From assembly GCF_001544475.1 (NCBI RefSeq), contig NZ_FCNW02000003.1, positions 186,001 to 250,000 of the forward strand: a stretch of 64,000 nucleotides of DNA, in the 5' to 3' direction. Within the stretch, counting starts at the first letter, position 1; each line of letters opens with the position of its first letter. The position numbers and the translations under genes were made by a program. A model generated the notes under the pieces. It saw only the letters and a list, made by a program, of their open reading frames with translations. It had not been told where the DNA came from and ran no database searches. The stretch comes from Caballeronia humi. GTDB taxonomy: Bacteria; Pseudomonadota; Gammaproteobacteria; Burkholderiales; Burkholderiaceae. Shown one piece after another: positions 48,178 through 57,696 of this stretch.

Positions 48178-49761
48178 ATGCACGACAAAATCCTGATCCT
48201 CGATTTCGGCTCTCAAGTCACCCAGTTGATCGCGCGACGCATCCGCGAATCGCATGTCTACTCGGAAATCCATCCGTACGACGTCGACGAGGCGTTCATC
48301 CGCGAGTTCGCGCCCAAGGGCATTATTCTGTCGGGCGGACCGAATTCGGTCACGGAAGCGGGCTCCCCGCGCGCCCCGCAGATCGTGTTCGATCTCGGCG
48401 TGCCGGTGCTCGGCATCTGCTACGGGATGCAGACGATGGCCGATCAGCTCGGCGGCAAGGTCGAGCTTGGCAAGCTGCGCGAGTTTGGCTATGCCGAAGT
48501 GCGCGCGCACAACCACACGGGCTTTCTGAACGACATCGAGGATTTCAAGGACGACTCCGGTCACGGCATGCTGAAGGTGTGGATGAGCCACGGTGACAAG
48601 GTGGCTGACATGCCGGCCGGGTTCAGGCTGATGGCATCGACGCCGTCGTGCCCGATCGCCGCGATGGCGGACGACGAGCGCCGCTTCTACGGCCTCCAAT
48701 GGCATCCGGAAGTCACGCACACTGTGCAGGGGCGCGCGATGCTCGATCGCTTCGTGCTGGAACTGTGCGGCGCGACGCCCGATTGGGAAATGGGGCACTA
48801 CATCGACGAAGCCGTCGAGAAGATTCGTGCGCAAGTCGGCGACGAGCATGTGATTCTGGGTTTGTCGGGCGGCGTGGATTCGTCGGTAGCGGCGGCGCTC
48901 TTGCACCGCGCGATTGGTGATCAACTGACGTGCGTGTTCGTCGATCACGGTCTTTTACGCCAGAACGAGGCCGAGCAGGTCATGACGACTTTTGCCGATC
49001 ACCTCGGCGTGAAGGTGATCCACGTCGATGCGAGCACGGTGTTCTTGTCGAAGCTCGCGGGCGTGACCGATCCCGAGGCGAAGCGCAAGATTATCGGCGC
49101 GGAGTTCGTCGAGGTGTTTCAGGCCGAGGCGAACAAGTTGAAGGATGCGAAGTGGCTCGCGCAGGGGACGATTTATCCGGACGTGATCGAATCGGCGGGC
49201 AAGGGAAAGAAGGGCGCGCATACGATCAAGAGCCATCACAACGTCGGCGGGTTGCCGGAGACGTTGAACCTGAAGCTGCTGGAACCGCTGCGTGAATTGT
49301 TCAAGGATGAGGTGCGTGAGCTCGGCGTGAAGCTTGGGCTACCGCCGGCGATGGTGTATCGGCATCCGTTCCCGGGGCCAGGGCTCGGCGTGCGGATTCT
49401 CGGTGAGGTGAAGCGGGAGTTTGCTGACCTGCTGCGTCGCGCGGATGCGATTTTTATCGAGACTCTGCGCACTACGATAGATAAGGAAACGGGGAAGTCC
49501 TGGTATGACCTCACGAGTCAGGCGTTTGCGGTGTTTTTGCCGGTGAAGAGCGTCGGGGTGATGGGCGATGGGCGGACTTATGAATATGTCGTCGCGCTGC
49601 GGGCTGTACAGACGCTCGATTTCATGACGGCGCATTGGGCGCATCTGCCTCATGAACTGCTCGGGCATGTTTCGAACCGGATTATTAATGAGGTTAGGGG
49701 CGTTAATCGGGTGGTTTACGACATTTCGGGGAAACCGCCGGCTACGATCGAGTGGGAGTGA
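48178..49761 (+). CDS. guaA: GMP synthase (glutamine-hydrolysing)
   Basis: The 527-residue protein has the class I glutamine amidotransferase domain with nucleophile Cys81 in GICYGMQ, then the ATP pyrophosphatase domain with SGGVDS at 230-235 and the dimerisation domain. It makes GMP from XMP. The ATG at 48178 matches the family start ([13 protein letters not shown]); the frame to 48097 is not family-like. The last third of the gene uses more rare codons than the rest. Confidence 0.97.
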   Translation: MHDKILILDFGSQVTQLIARRIRESHVYSEIHPYDVDEAFIREFAPKGIILSGGPNSVTEAGSPRAPQIVFDLGVPVLGICYGMQTMADQLGGKVELGKLREFGYAEVRAHNHTGFLNDIEDFKDDSGHGMLKVWMSHGDKVADMPAGFRLMASTPSCPIAAMADDERRFYGLQWHPEVTHTVQGRAMLDRFVLELCGATPDWEMGHYIDEAVEKIRAQVGDEHVILGLSGGVDSSVAAALLHRAIGDQLTCVFVDHGLLRQNEAEQVMTTFADHLGVKVIHVDASTVFLSKLAGVTDPEAKRKIIGAEFVEVFQAEANKLKDAKWLAQGTIYPDVIESAGKGKKGAHTIKSHHNVGGLPETLNLKLLEPLRELFKDEVRELGVKLGLPPAMVYRHPFPGPGLGVRILGEVKREFADLLRRADAIFIETLRTTIDKETGKSWYDLTSQAFAVFLPVKSVGVMGDGRTYEYVVALRAVQTLDFMTAHWAHLPHELLGHVSNRIINEVRGVNRVVYDISGKPPATIEWE

Positions 49762-49802
49762 GGGGGCTGTCTGTTTGCCTCTGAACCGCGCGTAAAGGCG
49801 CA

Positions 49803-50357
49803 ATGCCGGCACTAACCGACTCCCTCTTCTTCGCCATCTACCCCGACGCCGCGGCCGCCGAGCGGCTGTCGCGGCTCGCCGAGCGCTTACGCGCCGAGTA
49901 CGGCTTGAAGGGCAAGCCCGCCGCTCCTGATCGATTTCACGTCACCTTGCATCATCTGGGGGCGTTTGCGGGCGTACCGGAAGACCTGGTGGCGATAGCA
50001 TGCGCTGCCGCATCAAAAATCATGCTGCCGCCGGTTGGCGTCATGTTCGATCGCGCTTCGAGTTTTCCCGGTAGACGAAGCAAAAGTCCTTTCGTTCTGC
50101 GCGCAGCCCCGGATGCCATAGACACCGGACTGCTCGACCTTCACGCGGCTCTAGTCGTCGAACTGCAAGCCACCGGGCTTGCGATCAAGTCGAATACGCA
50201 CTACACGCCGCACGTGACCTTGCTCTACGACGAGCACCATCTGCCCGAACAAGCCGTCGATCCGATCTCCTGGATCGCGCGCGAATTCGTCCTCGTGCGG
50301 AGTCTGCTTGGCCGGTCGCAGTATGTGCCGCTTGCACGCTGGCCACTCATCGACTGA
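49803..50357 (+). CDS. thpR: 2'-5' RNA ligase / cyclic phosphodiesterase (LigT) family
   Basis: The 184-residue protein has the two HxT motifs of the 2H family: HVTL at His46 and HVTLLYD at His137. These enzymes open 2',3'-cyclic phosphates of RNA ends or nucleotides. The length is normal. The true substrate in bacteria is unclear. Confidence 0.85.
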   Translation: MPALTDSLFFAIYPDAAAAERLSRLAERLRAEYGLKGKPAAPDRFHVTLHHLGAFAGVPEDLVAIACAAASKIMLPPVGVMFDRASSFPGRRSKSPFVLRAAPDAIDTGLLDLHAALVVELQATGLAIKSNTHYTPHVTLLYDEHHLPEQAVDPISWIAREFVLVRSLLGRSQYVPLARWPLID

Positions 50358-50618
50358 TTGCGATCAGTGCCGTTATCAATCACAACGGTCGATTCAATAA
50401 GTTTTATTAGCTGCCTGCACAATTTTGGCTCGGTCTAATATTTGCCATCAAAATAACGGACGACAAACGACCGACGCGCCGATGCCGACTTCCCCCGCGA
50501 AGACACCAGCAGCACCCATCACCGGATCACCGTCGCGCGACAGGCGTATCGCCGCGGTCATTGCGCCCCGCGCCGTGCCGCATTTCGCGCTCACGCAACT
50601 CACCCGCAGCAGTACGAC
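50358..50618. other. Leader region of the ddp operon
   Basis: This 261-bp region has an AT-rich part at 50380-50460, unlike its surroundings, which should hold the ddpX promoter. CGGTCTAATATTTGCC at 50431-50446 has GG and GC at sigma-54 spacing, but the -24 element is a weak match. No gene is supported. Confidence 0.5.
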
Positions 50619-51182
50619 ATGACCCATCCCCGCCTCCTGGAAATCACCCCCCAGACCCACCACGTCCAGATCGACCTCGCTTACGCGACCGATCGCAATT
50701 TCACAGGCAAGCCGATCTACAAGGCCGCGCATTGCCTTCTGCTCGAACCTGCCGAATCTGCCTTGCGCAAGGCCGTGGAGATCGCGCAAACCATCGGCAT
50801 GACGCTCAAAATCTTCGATGCTTACCGCCCGCCGCAGGCTCAGCAGGTCCTCTGGGATTTCCTCCCCGATCCGACTTTCATCGCCGAGCTGGGTCGCGGC
50901 TCGAACCACAGCCGGGGCACGGCGATCGACCTGACGCTCGTCGATGCGAACGGCGCTGAACTCGACATGGGGACGGGTTTCGACGCGATGGTCGCCGCCT
51001 CCGAGCACTTCCACCCTGGCTTGCCCGAGCAAGTCCAGAAGAACCGCACGCTGCTGCTCGGCGTGATGCACGGCGCGGGGTTCACGCACATCGCGAGCGA
51101 GTGGTGGCATTACGAGCTGCCGGGATCGCGCGAACGTCCGGTGATCGACAACAGCGAAAGCGGCCCGCTGCGCCTGATGTAA
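50619..51182 (+). CDS. ddpX: D-alanyl-D-alanine dipeptidase
   Basis: The 187-residue protein has the VanX/DdpX zinc site: SNHSRGTAIDLT (His97, Asp104) and EWWHY (Glu161, His164). It cleaves D-Ala-D-Ala to free D-Ala for use as a carbon or nitrogen source. It has no signal peptide, so it acts in the cytosol. The next five genes encode a peptide-type ABC importer, the same order as in the E. coli ddpXABCDF operon. Confidence 0.93.
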   Translation: MTHPRLLEITPQTHHVQIDLAYATDRNFTGKPIYKAAHCLLLEPAESALRKAVEIAQTIGMTLKIFDAYRPPQAQQVLWDFLPDPTFIAELGRGSNHSRGTAIDLTLVDANGAELDMGTGFDAMVAASEHFHPGLPEQVQKNRTLLLGVMHGAGFTHIASEWWHYELPGSRERPVIDNSESGPLRLM

Positions 51183-51225
51183 ATACGCAAGCAACCACGA
51201 CACCCCAAAAAAAACGGAACGCGAT

Positions 51226-52839
51226 ATGAAACTGGTTTTGCGCAACACATTCGCAACACTTGCAGCACTCGCCGTCGCCTCCACGCTGACACTCACCCTG
51301 ACGTCAGGCCAGACACAGGCAGCAACCCCCAAAGACATGTTCGTCATGGCCACGCTCCTCGACGAATTCACCACCCTCGACCCCGGCGAAATCTACGAAC
51401 TCGTCCCCGAGGAATACGTCGCGAACACCTACGATCGTCTGGTGCGTGTCGATCTGAAGGACCCGTCGAAATTCAATGGCGACGTTGCGCAATCGTGGAC
51501 GGTCAGTCCCGACGGCCTCACGTTCACCTTCAAGATCCGCCCGGGCCTCAAGTTCCATTCCGGCAACCCGCTCACCGCCGATGACGTCGCGTGGTCGATC
51601 CAGCGCACGGCGCTCCTCGACAAGGGCGCGGCGGCCGTGCTCGCGGGCATCGGCCTGACGAAGGCCAACGCGCTGCAGAACGTCAGGAAAATCGACGACA
51701 CCACTGTCTCGATCACCACCGACCAGAAGTACGCGCCGACCTTCGTGCTGAATGTGCTCGGCGCGTGGCCGGCGTCGGTGATCGATCGCAAGCTCGCGGA
51801 GTCGCATCAGAAGGACAACGATTTCGGCAACGAGTGGCTGAAGACGAACGAAGCCGGCTCGGGCGCCTACAAGCTCGTCAAGTGGAGCGCGAACGAATCG
51901 ATCGTGCTGCAGCGCTTCGACGGCTATCGCCTGCCGCTCGCGATGAAGCGCATCGTGCTGCGTCACGTGACGGAAGCGGCGAGCCAGCGCCTGATGATCG
52001 AGAACGGCGACATTGACGTCGCACGCGACCTGAGCCCCGACGACCTCGACACGCTCTCGAAGGCGGGCAAGATCAAGGTCACGTCGGTGCCGCAGGCAAC
52101 GCTGATGTACCTCGGCCTGAACAACAAGAACCCGAATCTCGCGAAGCCGGAAGTACAGGAAGCGATGAAGTGGCTCATCGACTATCAGGGCATCCAGAAG
52201 AACGTGATCCGCACGACCTACAAGGTGCATCAGACCTTCCTGCCCGAAGGCTTCCTCGGCGCGCTGAACACGAACCCGTATCACCAGGACGTCGCGAAGG
52301 CGAAGGCGCTGCTCGCGAAGGCCGGTCTCGCCGATGGCTTCACCGTCAAGATGGACGTGCGTAACGACTATCCGTATAGCGAGATCGCGCAGGCGGTGCA
52401 GGCGAACCTCGCGCTCGGCAACATCAAGGTCCAACTGATGCCGAGCGACAACAAGCAGACGCTCGGCCGCTATCGCGCGCGTCAGCACGATATCTACATC
52501 GGCGAATGGTCGGCGGATTACATCGATCCGCATAGCAATGCGCAGGGCTTCGCGTGGAACCCCGACAATTCCGACAAGTCGAGCTACAAGATGCTCGCAT
52601 GGCGCAACTCGTGGGACATCCCCGCGCTCACGAAGGAGACGCTCGCGGCGCTCGCGGAATCGTCGACGACGAAGCGCGCGCAGATGTATCAGGCGATGCA
52701 AAAGGAAATGCTCGCGAAGTCGCCCTTCGTGATCATGTTCGAGAAGGTGTCGCAGGTGGCCGCGCGGCCGGGCGTGACGGGTCTCGAAGTCGGGCCGATC
52801 AACGACCTCGTTTCGTATCGCGACCTGAAGAAGCAATAA
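51226..52839 (+). CDS. ddpA: Peptide-type ABC substrate-binding protein (DdpA-like)
   Basis: The 537-residue protein has a signal peptide (residues 1-33, ending in TQAATP) and the family 5 solute-binding fold (YDRLVRVDLKDPSKFNGDVAQSW, FTFKIRPGLKFHSGNPLTADDV). It binds oligopeptides or dipeptides in the periplasm. Next to ddpX, the likely ligand is D-Ala-D-Ala. It is directly followed by the permease gene. Confidence 0.88.
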   Translation: MKLVLRNTFATLAALAVASTLTLTLTSGQTQAATPKDMFVMATLLDEFTTLDPGEIYELVPEEYVANTYDRLVRVDLKDPSKFNGDVAQSWTVSPDGLTFTFKIRPGLKFHSGNPLTADDVAWSIQRTALLDKGAAAVLAGIGLTKANALQNVRKIDDTTVSITTDQKYAPTFVLNVLGAWPASVIDRKLAESHQKDNDFGNEWLKTNEAGSGAYKLVKWSANESIVLQRFDGYRLPLAMKRIVLRHVTEAASQRLMIENGDIDVARDLSPDDLDTLSKAGKIKVTSVPQATLMYLGLNNKNPNLAKPEVQEAMKWLIDYQGIQKNVIRTTYKVHQTFLPEGFLGALNTNPYHQDVAKAKALLAKAGLADGFTVKMDVRNDYPYSEIAQAVQANLALGNIKVQLMPSDNKQTLGRYRARQHDIYIGEWSADYIDPHSNAQGFAWNPDNSDKSSYKMLAWRNSWDIPALTKETLAALAESSTTKRAQMYQAMQKEMLAKSPFVIMFEKVSQVAARPGVTGLEVGPINDLVSYRDLKKQ

Positions 52840-53910
52840 GTGTCGACGCCGCTTTCGACCTTCGACCGCATCCGCGCGCTTTCGGAGCGGCGGCGCGGCG
52901 TGCGCTGGATACTGGTGCTTGCGCGCTGGGTCGCGATGCTCCTGATCACGTTCACGGGCTTGCTCGCAATCACGTTCTTCATCGGCCGCAAGATTCCGAT
53001 CGATCCGGTGCTCGCGATCCTTGGCGATCGCGCATCGGAGACGGCATACGCCGCCGCGCGCCTGCGGCTCGGCCTCGACAAGCCGCTCATCGAGCAATTC
53101 CTGATCTACTCGCGTGACGTGCTGCACGGCCAGCTCGGCGTATCGCTCCTGACGGCGAATCCGGTCATCGACGACATCCGCCGCGTCTTCCCAGCGACGC
53201 TCGAACTCGCGACGCTGTCGATCATCGTCGGCGTTGGGATCGGTGTGCCGCTCGGCGTGATCGCGGCGGTGCGCCACAACCGGTGGATCGATCACGTCGC
53301 GCGCTTCGTCGGCCTGATCGGCAGTTCGGTGCCGGTGTTCTGGCTCGCGCTGATGGGCCTTTTGCTGTTCTACGCGCGCTTGCACTGGGTTTCCGGACCG
53401 GGCCGCATAGATCCGATGTACGACGGCATGGTGGATACGCGCACCGGCAGCCTGCTCGTCGATTCGCTGATCGCGGGCGAGTGGGACGTGTTCGCCAACG
53501 CGTTCTCGCACATCGTGCTGCCGGCGGGCATCCTCGCGTTTTATTCGATCGCGTACCTGAGCCGCATGACGCGCTCGTTCATGCTCGACCAGTTGAGTCA
53601 GGAATACGTGACGACCGCGCGCGCGAAGGGCCTCACCGAGCGCCGCGTGATCTGGCGGCATGCGTTCGGCAACATCGCGGTGCCGCTTCTGACGGTGATC
53701 GCGCTCGCGTACAGTTACCTGCTCGAAGGCTCGGTGCTGACGGAGATCGTGTTCGCGTGGCCCGGCATCGGCTCGTATCTGACGGGCGCGCTGCTCAATG
53801 CCGACATGAACGCCGTGCTCGGCAGCACGCTCGTGATCGGCGCGACCTTCATCACGCTGAACCTGCTGACCGATGCGCTCTATCGCGTGTTCGATCCTCG
53901 GACGCGCTGA
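52840..53910 (+). CDS. ddpB: Peptide-type ABC permease, DppB family
   Basis: The 356-residue membrane protein has about six helices and the DppB-type pattern (GLDKPLIEQFLIYSRDVLHGQLGVSL; EYVTTARAKGLTERRVIWRHAFGN as the coupling loop). The N-terminus has about 25 extra basic residues. It starts with a GTG directly after the ddpA stop codon, so translation is coupled. Confidence 0.9.
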   Translation: MSTPLSTFDRIRALSERRRGVRWILVLARWVAMLLITFTGLLAITFFIGRKIPIDPVLAILGDRASETAYAAARLRLGLDKPLIEQFLIYSRDVLHGQLGVSLLTANPVIDDIRRVFPATLELATLSIIVGVGIGVPLGVIAAVRHNRWIDHVARFVGLIGSSVPVFWLALMGLLLFYARLHWVSGPGRIDPMYDGMVDTRTGSLLVDSLIAGEWDVFANAFSHIVLPAGILAFYSIAYLSRMTRSFMLDQLSQEYVTTARAKGLTERRVIWRHAFGNIAVPLLTVIALAYSYLLEGSVLTEIVFAWPGIGSYLTGALLNADMNAVLGSTLVIGATFITLNLLTDALYRVFDPRTR

Positions 53911-53916
53911 CGACAG

Positions 53917-54876
53917 ATGCCCATGCCTCAATCAACCGATGATTCGACCCAGGACTGGCCCATGAGCAAGCAGCGCGGGCATCTCAAGGCGTGGCTTCTC
54001 ACCGATACTCCCGCGTCACGCAGACAAGCGGCGCTCGGCCGCGCGTATCGCCGCTGGCGGCGCTTTTCGAGTAATCCGCTCAGCATGTTCGGCCTGGCGA
54101 TTCTCGTGCTGCTGATCGCGGTGGCGGCCGTCGGTCCGATGATCGTGACGCAAGACCCGCTGCAGCAAACGCTTTCCGATCGCCTGATGCCGCCGGGTTC
54201 TGCCGCGCACTGGTTCGGCACCGACCAGCTCGGCCGCGACATACTCTCGCGGCTCGTGCATGGCTCGCGGCTCACGTTGAGCATCGCGATGCTCGTCGTC
54301 GTGCTGGTGGTGCCCGTGGGCTTGCTGATCGGCACGACGTCGGGCTTTTGCGGCGGTTTCGTCGATACGGTGCTGATGCGTCTCACGGATGTTGCGCTCG
54401 CGTTCCCGAAGATCGTGCTCGCGCTCGCTTTCGCGGCGGCGCTCGGGCCGGGCGTGTTCAACGCGGTCATCGCGATCTCCATCACCGCGTGGCCGCCGTA
54501 CGCGCGGCTCGCGCGCGCCGAAACGCTGCGGCTCGTGCAGGCGGACTTCATCCACGTGGCGCGGTTGCAGGGCGCGTCGTCGATGCGGATATTGTTGCGC
54601 TATATCGTGCCGCTCTGTTCGTCGTCGGTGCTGGTGCGCGCGACGCTCGACATGGCCGGCATCATCCTCGCCGTCGCGGGGCTCGGCTTTCTCGGCCTGG
54701 GCGCGCAGCCGCCGAGTCCCGAATGGGGCTACATGGTTGCCTCGGGCCGCAATGTGTTGCTCGACGCGTGGTGGGTCGCGACGATCCCCGGCCTCGCGAT
54801 CCTCTTCGTGAGCCTCGCGTTCAACCTGCTCGGCGACGGTCTGCGCGACGTTTTCGATCCCCGCCACGGAGGCTGA
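53917..54876 (+). CDS. ddpC: Peptide-type ABC permease, DppC family
   Basis: The 319-residue membrane protein matches DppC (HWFGTDQLGRDILSRLVHGSRLTL; the coupling loop DFIHVARLQGASSMRILLRYIVP). Starts at 53917, 53923 or 53962 are all possible; none has a strong ribosome binding site. It pairs with the permease before it. Confidence 0.88.
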   Translation: MPMPQSTDDSTQDWPMSKQRGHLKAWLLTDTPASRRQAALGRAYRRWRRFSSNPLSMFGLAILVLLIAVAAVGPMIVTQDPLQQTLSDRLMPPGSAAHWFGTDQLGRDILSRLVHGSRLTLSIAMLVVVLVVPVGLLIGTTSGFCGGFVDTVLMRLTDVALAFPKIVLALAFAAALGPGVFNAVIAISITAWPPYARLARAETLRLVQADFIHVARLQGASSMRILLRYIVPLCSSSVLVRATLDMAGIILAVAGLGFLGLGAQPPSPEWGYMVASGRNVLLDAWWVATIPGLAILFVSLAFNLLGDGLRDVFDPRHGG

Positions 54877-54877
54877 C

Positions 54878-55756
54878 ATGCAAACGTCATCGAATCCGCC
54901 GCTGTGCGAGATCGAGAACCTGCGGATCGGCTTCCCAGCCCACGACGGCACGCTCGCCGACGCCGTGCGCGGTATTTCGCTGACGGTGCAAAGGGGAGAG
55001 CGGCTCGGTATCGTCGGCGAATCGGGGTCGGGCAAGTCGCTCACGGGGCGCGCGCTGCTCGGGCTCTTGCCGCCGTCGGCGCAATGGTCGGCCGATGCGC
55101 TGCGCTTCGAAGGCACCGACCTCCTCGCGTTGCGTCCGAAGGAGCGGCGGCGCCTGTGCGGCACGCAGATGAGCATGATCCTGCAGGACCCGAAGTACTC
55201 GCTCAATCCGGTGATGACGGTCGCGCAGCAGATGCGCGAAGCGTTCCGGCGCCACGAGCCGAAGCTGGGCGCTCGGGCGATGCGCGAGCGGATCGTCGCG
55301 GCGCTGGCGGCGGTGCATATCCGCAATCCGGAGCGCGTCGCCGATGCGTATCCGCACGAGCTATCGGGCGGCATGGGGCAGCGCGTGATGATCGCGATGA
55401 TGGTGTCGGCGGGGCCGCGCCTGCTCATTGCCGACGAGCCGACCTCCGCGCTCGACGTGCTCGTGTCGATCCAGGTGCTCGCCGTTCTCGACGAAATGAT
55501 CGAAAAGCACGATACGGGGCTCATTTTCATCAGCCACGATTTGCCGCTCGTGATGTCGTTCTGCGACCGCGTCGTCGTCATGGTCGGCGGGCGCGTGGTC
55601 GAAACGTGCGCCGCGCGCGATCTCCAGCACGCGCAGCATCCGTACACGCGCGGACTGCTCGCGGCCAATCCGCCGCTGACCGATCCGCCAGAAGAACTGC
55701 CGACGTTGCGTCGCGACGCGTCATGGCTCACTGACGCCGAAGGAGCCGCGCAATGA
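54878..55756 (+). CDS. ddpD: Peptide-type ABC ATPase, DppD family
   Basis: The 292-residue ATPase has Walker A GESGSGKS at about 47-54, a Q-loop (ILQDPKYSLNPVMTV), signature LSGGMGQRV and Walker B LLIADEPTSALD. It is one of two ATPases that power the importer. Its stop overlaps the next start codon (ATGA). Confidence 0.92.
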   Translation: MQTSSNPPLCEIENLRIGFPAHDGTLADAVRGISLTVQRGERLGIVGESGSGKSLTGRALLGLLPPSAQWSADALRFEGTDLLALRPKERRRLCGTQMSMILQDPKYSLNPVMTVAQQMREAFRRHEPKLGARAMRERIVAALAAVHIRNPERVADAYPHELSGGMGQRVMIAMMVSAGPRLLIADEPTSALDVLVSIQVLAVLDEMIEKHDTGLIFISHDLPLVMSFCDRVVVMVGGRVVETCAARDLQHAQHPYTRGLLAANPPLTDPPEELPTLRRDASWLTDAEGAAQ

Positions 55757-56535
55757 TCGACGTCCTGAACGCACATATCCGCTTCAAGACCAAGACAGGC
55801 TACGCGGACGCGGTGCGCGACGCGTCTTTCCATGTCGATGAAGGCGAGGTCTTCGGGCTCGTCGGCGAATCGGGGTCGGGCAAGTCGACGATCCTGCGCG
55901 CGCTCACCGGTCTCGTGCCGCTCGCCGGCGGCGCGATGCAGGTCGCGACGCACTCGCTCGGCAGCAAAATCGACCGCGCGTTCCGCCGCGACGTGCAGAT
56001 GGTGTTCCAGGACCCGTACGGCTCGCTGCATCCGCGCTTCACCGTCGATCAGACGCTGCGCGAGCCGCTCGCGATCAACGGCATCGGCGACGAGGACGAG
56101 CGCATCCTGAACGGGTTGCGCGAAGTCGGGCTCGGGCCGGCGTTTCGCTTTCGCTATGCGCACCAGTTGTCGGGTGGGCAACGGCAGCGGGTGTCGATCG
56201 CGCGGGCGCTGATCGTCGAGCCGCGCGTGCTGCTGCTCGACGAACCGACCTCCGCGCTCGATGTCTCCGTGCAGGCGGAGATTTTGAACCTGCTGCGGCG
56301 GCTGCATCGCGAACGCAAGCTGACGATGATCCTCGTGAGCCACAATCTCGCGGTCGTCGGGTTTCTCTGCCAGCGGATCGCCGTGATGCGCAACGGCGAA
56401 GTGGTCGAGCAGCTTTCGATCGATGCCGTCCGCGCGCGCGACGTGAAGCACGAATACACGCGCAGCCTGCTGCTCGCGACGGAGGGCTACAAGCGAAAAG
56501 TAGCCGAGGTGATCGGCGTCGATGCGGCGTTATGA
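55753..56535 (+). CDS. ddpF: Peptide-type ABC ATPase, DppF family
   Basis: The 260-residue ATPase has Walker A GESGSGKST, Q-loop VFQDPYGSLHPRFTV, signature LSGGQRQRVSIARAL and Walker B VLLLDEPTSALD. It starts inside the ddpD stop. It is the last gene of the ddp operon. It lacks the C-terminal oligopeptide-family extension of full-length DppF. Confidence 0.92.
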   Translation: MIDVLNAHIRFKTKTGYADAVRDASFHVDEGEVFGLVGESGSGKSTILRALTGLVPLAGGAMQVATHSLGSKIDRAFRRDVQMVFQDPYGSLHPRFTVDQTLREPLAINGIGDEDERILNGLREVGLGPAFRFRYAHQLSGGQRQRVSIARALIVEPRVLLLDEPTSALDVSVQAEILNLLRRLHRERKLTMILVSHNLAVVGFLCQRIAVMRNGEVVEQLSIDAVRARDVKHEYTRSLLLATEGYKRKVAEVIGVDAAL

Positions 56536-56761
56536 AGCGGAATTTTGTGCCTGTTGCATAAACGGAACTCGCTTCGAACGCTCGTGCGTTTGGAAGAAAT
56601 CGTTTTCGGAACTCGCTGATAGAATGGCTGGCTTGATTTCCGATGCCGTCCTGCATTTTGCGACACGCGTCGCGGACAGTGTTCCGGCCCCGAGCGGCCA
56701 ACCTAACGATATTGCGAAAGACCGGCCGGGCCTTGTGTCCGTAGGCCGATCGTAATCCCCG
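56536..56761. other. Intergenic region ddpF-DUF1992
   Basis: This 226-bp AT-richer region has a TAGAAT -10-like box at about 56619-56624, which may serve the DUF1992-tadA-ldcA group. A short open frame (56624-56755) is not supported as a gene. Confidence 0.45.
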
Positions 56762-57154
56762 ATGAAACTGCTAGATGCCTTAGTCGAACAGCGGATCAGC
56801 GCTGCCGCCGCGCGCGGCGAATTCGACGATTTGCCCGGCGCGGGCGCGCCGCTCCAGTTCGACGACGACGCCCTCGTGCCCGAAGAAGTTCGCGTCGCGA
56901 ACCGAATCCTGAAAAACGCCGGTTTCGTGCCGCCGGCCGTCGAGCAATTGCGGGCGCTGCGCGACCTGCAGGAAGAGTTCGACAAGGTCACCGATCCGGC
57001 GGCGCGCTGCCGTCTGCAAGCGAAGATGCTCGCGCTCGACATGGCGCTCGAATCGCTGCGCGGCGGGTCCACGGTGCCGCACGAATATCGTCGGCGCATC
57101 GCCGAGCGGCTCTCCGAGCGCGCGCAAAACCGCGCCGCGGAGCAGCCGAAGTGA
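56762..57154 (+). CDS. DUF1992 (DnaJ-C28 conserved domain) protein
   Basis: The 130-residue protein starts LLDALVEQRISAAAARGEFDDLPGAGAPL, the hallmark of DUF1992, and ends in a charged helix. It is a soluble, mostly helical protein. The family function is unknown. It overlaps tadA by 4 nt (GTGA). Confidence 0.87.
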   Translation: MKLLDALVEQRISAAAARGEFDDLPGAGAPLQFDDDALVPEEVRVANRILKNAGFVPPAVEQLRALRDLQEEFDKVTDPAARCRLQAKMLALDMALESLRGGSTVPHEYRRRIAERLSERAQNRAAEQPK

Positions 57155-57696
57155 GCGAGCCACCGTCCGACGAACGCGACCGCTATTTCATGGCGCTGGC
57201 TCAAGAAGCGGCGAATGAGGCGCGCGCGGCGGGCGAAGTGCCGGTCGGCGCGGTGCTGGTGCGCGGCGACGAAGTCATCGCGACGGGGTTCAATCATCCG
57301 ATCGGCGGGCACGATCCGTCGGCGCATGCGGAAATGGTCGCGCTGCGCGCGGCCTCGCGGGCGCTCGAAAACTACCGGCTGCCCGGCTGCGAGCTCTACG
57401 TCACGCTCGAACCGTGCCTCATGTGCGCGGGCGCGATCATGCATGCCCGCATTTCGCGGGTGGTGTTCGGCGCGCCGGACCCGAAGACGGGCGCGTGCGG
57501 CAGCGTCGTCGACGTCTTCGCCAACGAGCGGCTGAATCACCACACGACGGTCGTCGGCGGCGTACTTGCCGACGATTGCGGCCACGCGCTGCGCAATTTC
57601 TTCGCCGAACGCCGGCAACTCGCACGCGAGGAACGCGACGCCCGCCGCGCGCGTGAAGCGGCGTTCACTCTCCCGACCTCTTCAGATACTCCATGA
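57151..57696 (+). CDS. tadA: tRNA-specific adenosine deaminase
   Basis: The 181-residue protein has the zinc deaminase motifs HAE (His59, Glu61) and PCLMC (Cys89, Cys92). It makes inosine at the wobble base of tRNA-Arg(ACG), an essential step. The GTG start overlaps the DUF1992 stop (GTGA). The C-terminal 25 residues are charged and not conserved. Confidence 0.95.
   Translation: MSEPPSDERDRYFMALAQEAANEARAAGEVPVGAVLVRGDEVIATGFNHPIGGHDPSAHAEMVALRAASRALENYRLPGCELYVTLEPCLMCAGAIMHARISRVVFGAPDPKTGACGSVVDVFANERLNHHTTVVGGVLADDCGHALRNFFAERRQLAREERDARRAREAAFTLPTSSDTP

Noticed and set aside
56624..56755. Small ORF in the ddpF-DUF1992 gap
   Set aside because: Its start overlaps a TAGAAT promoter box and it has no ribosome binding site or recognisable features.
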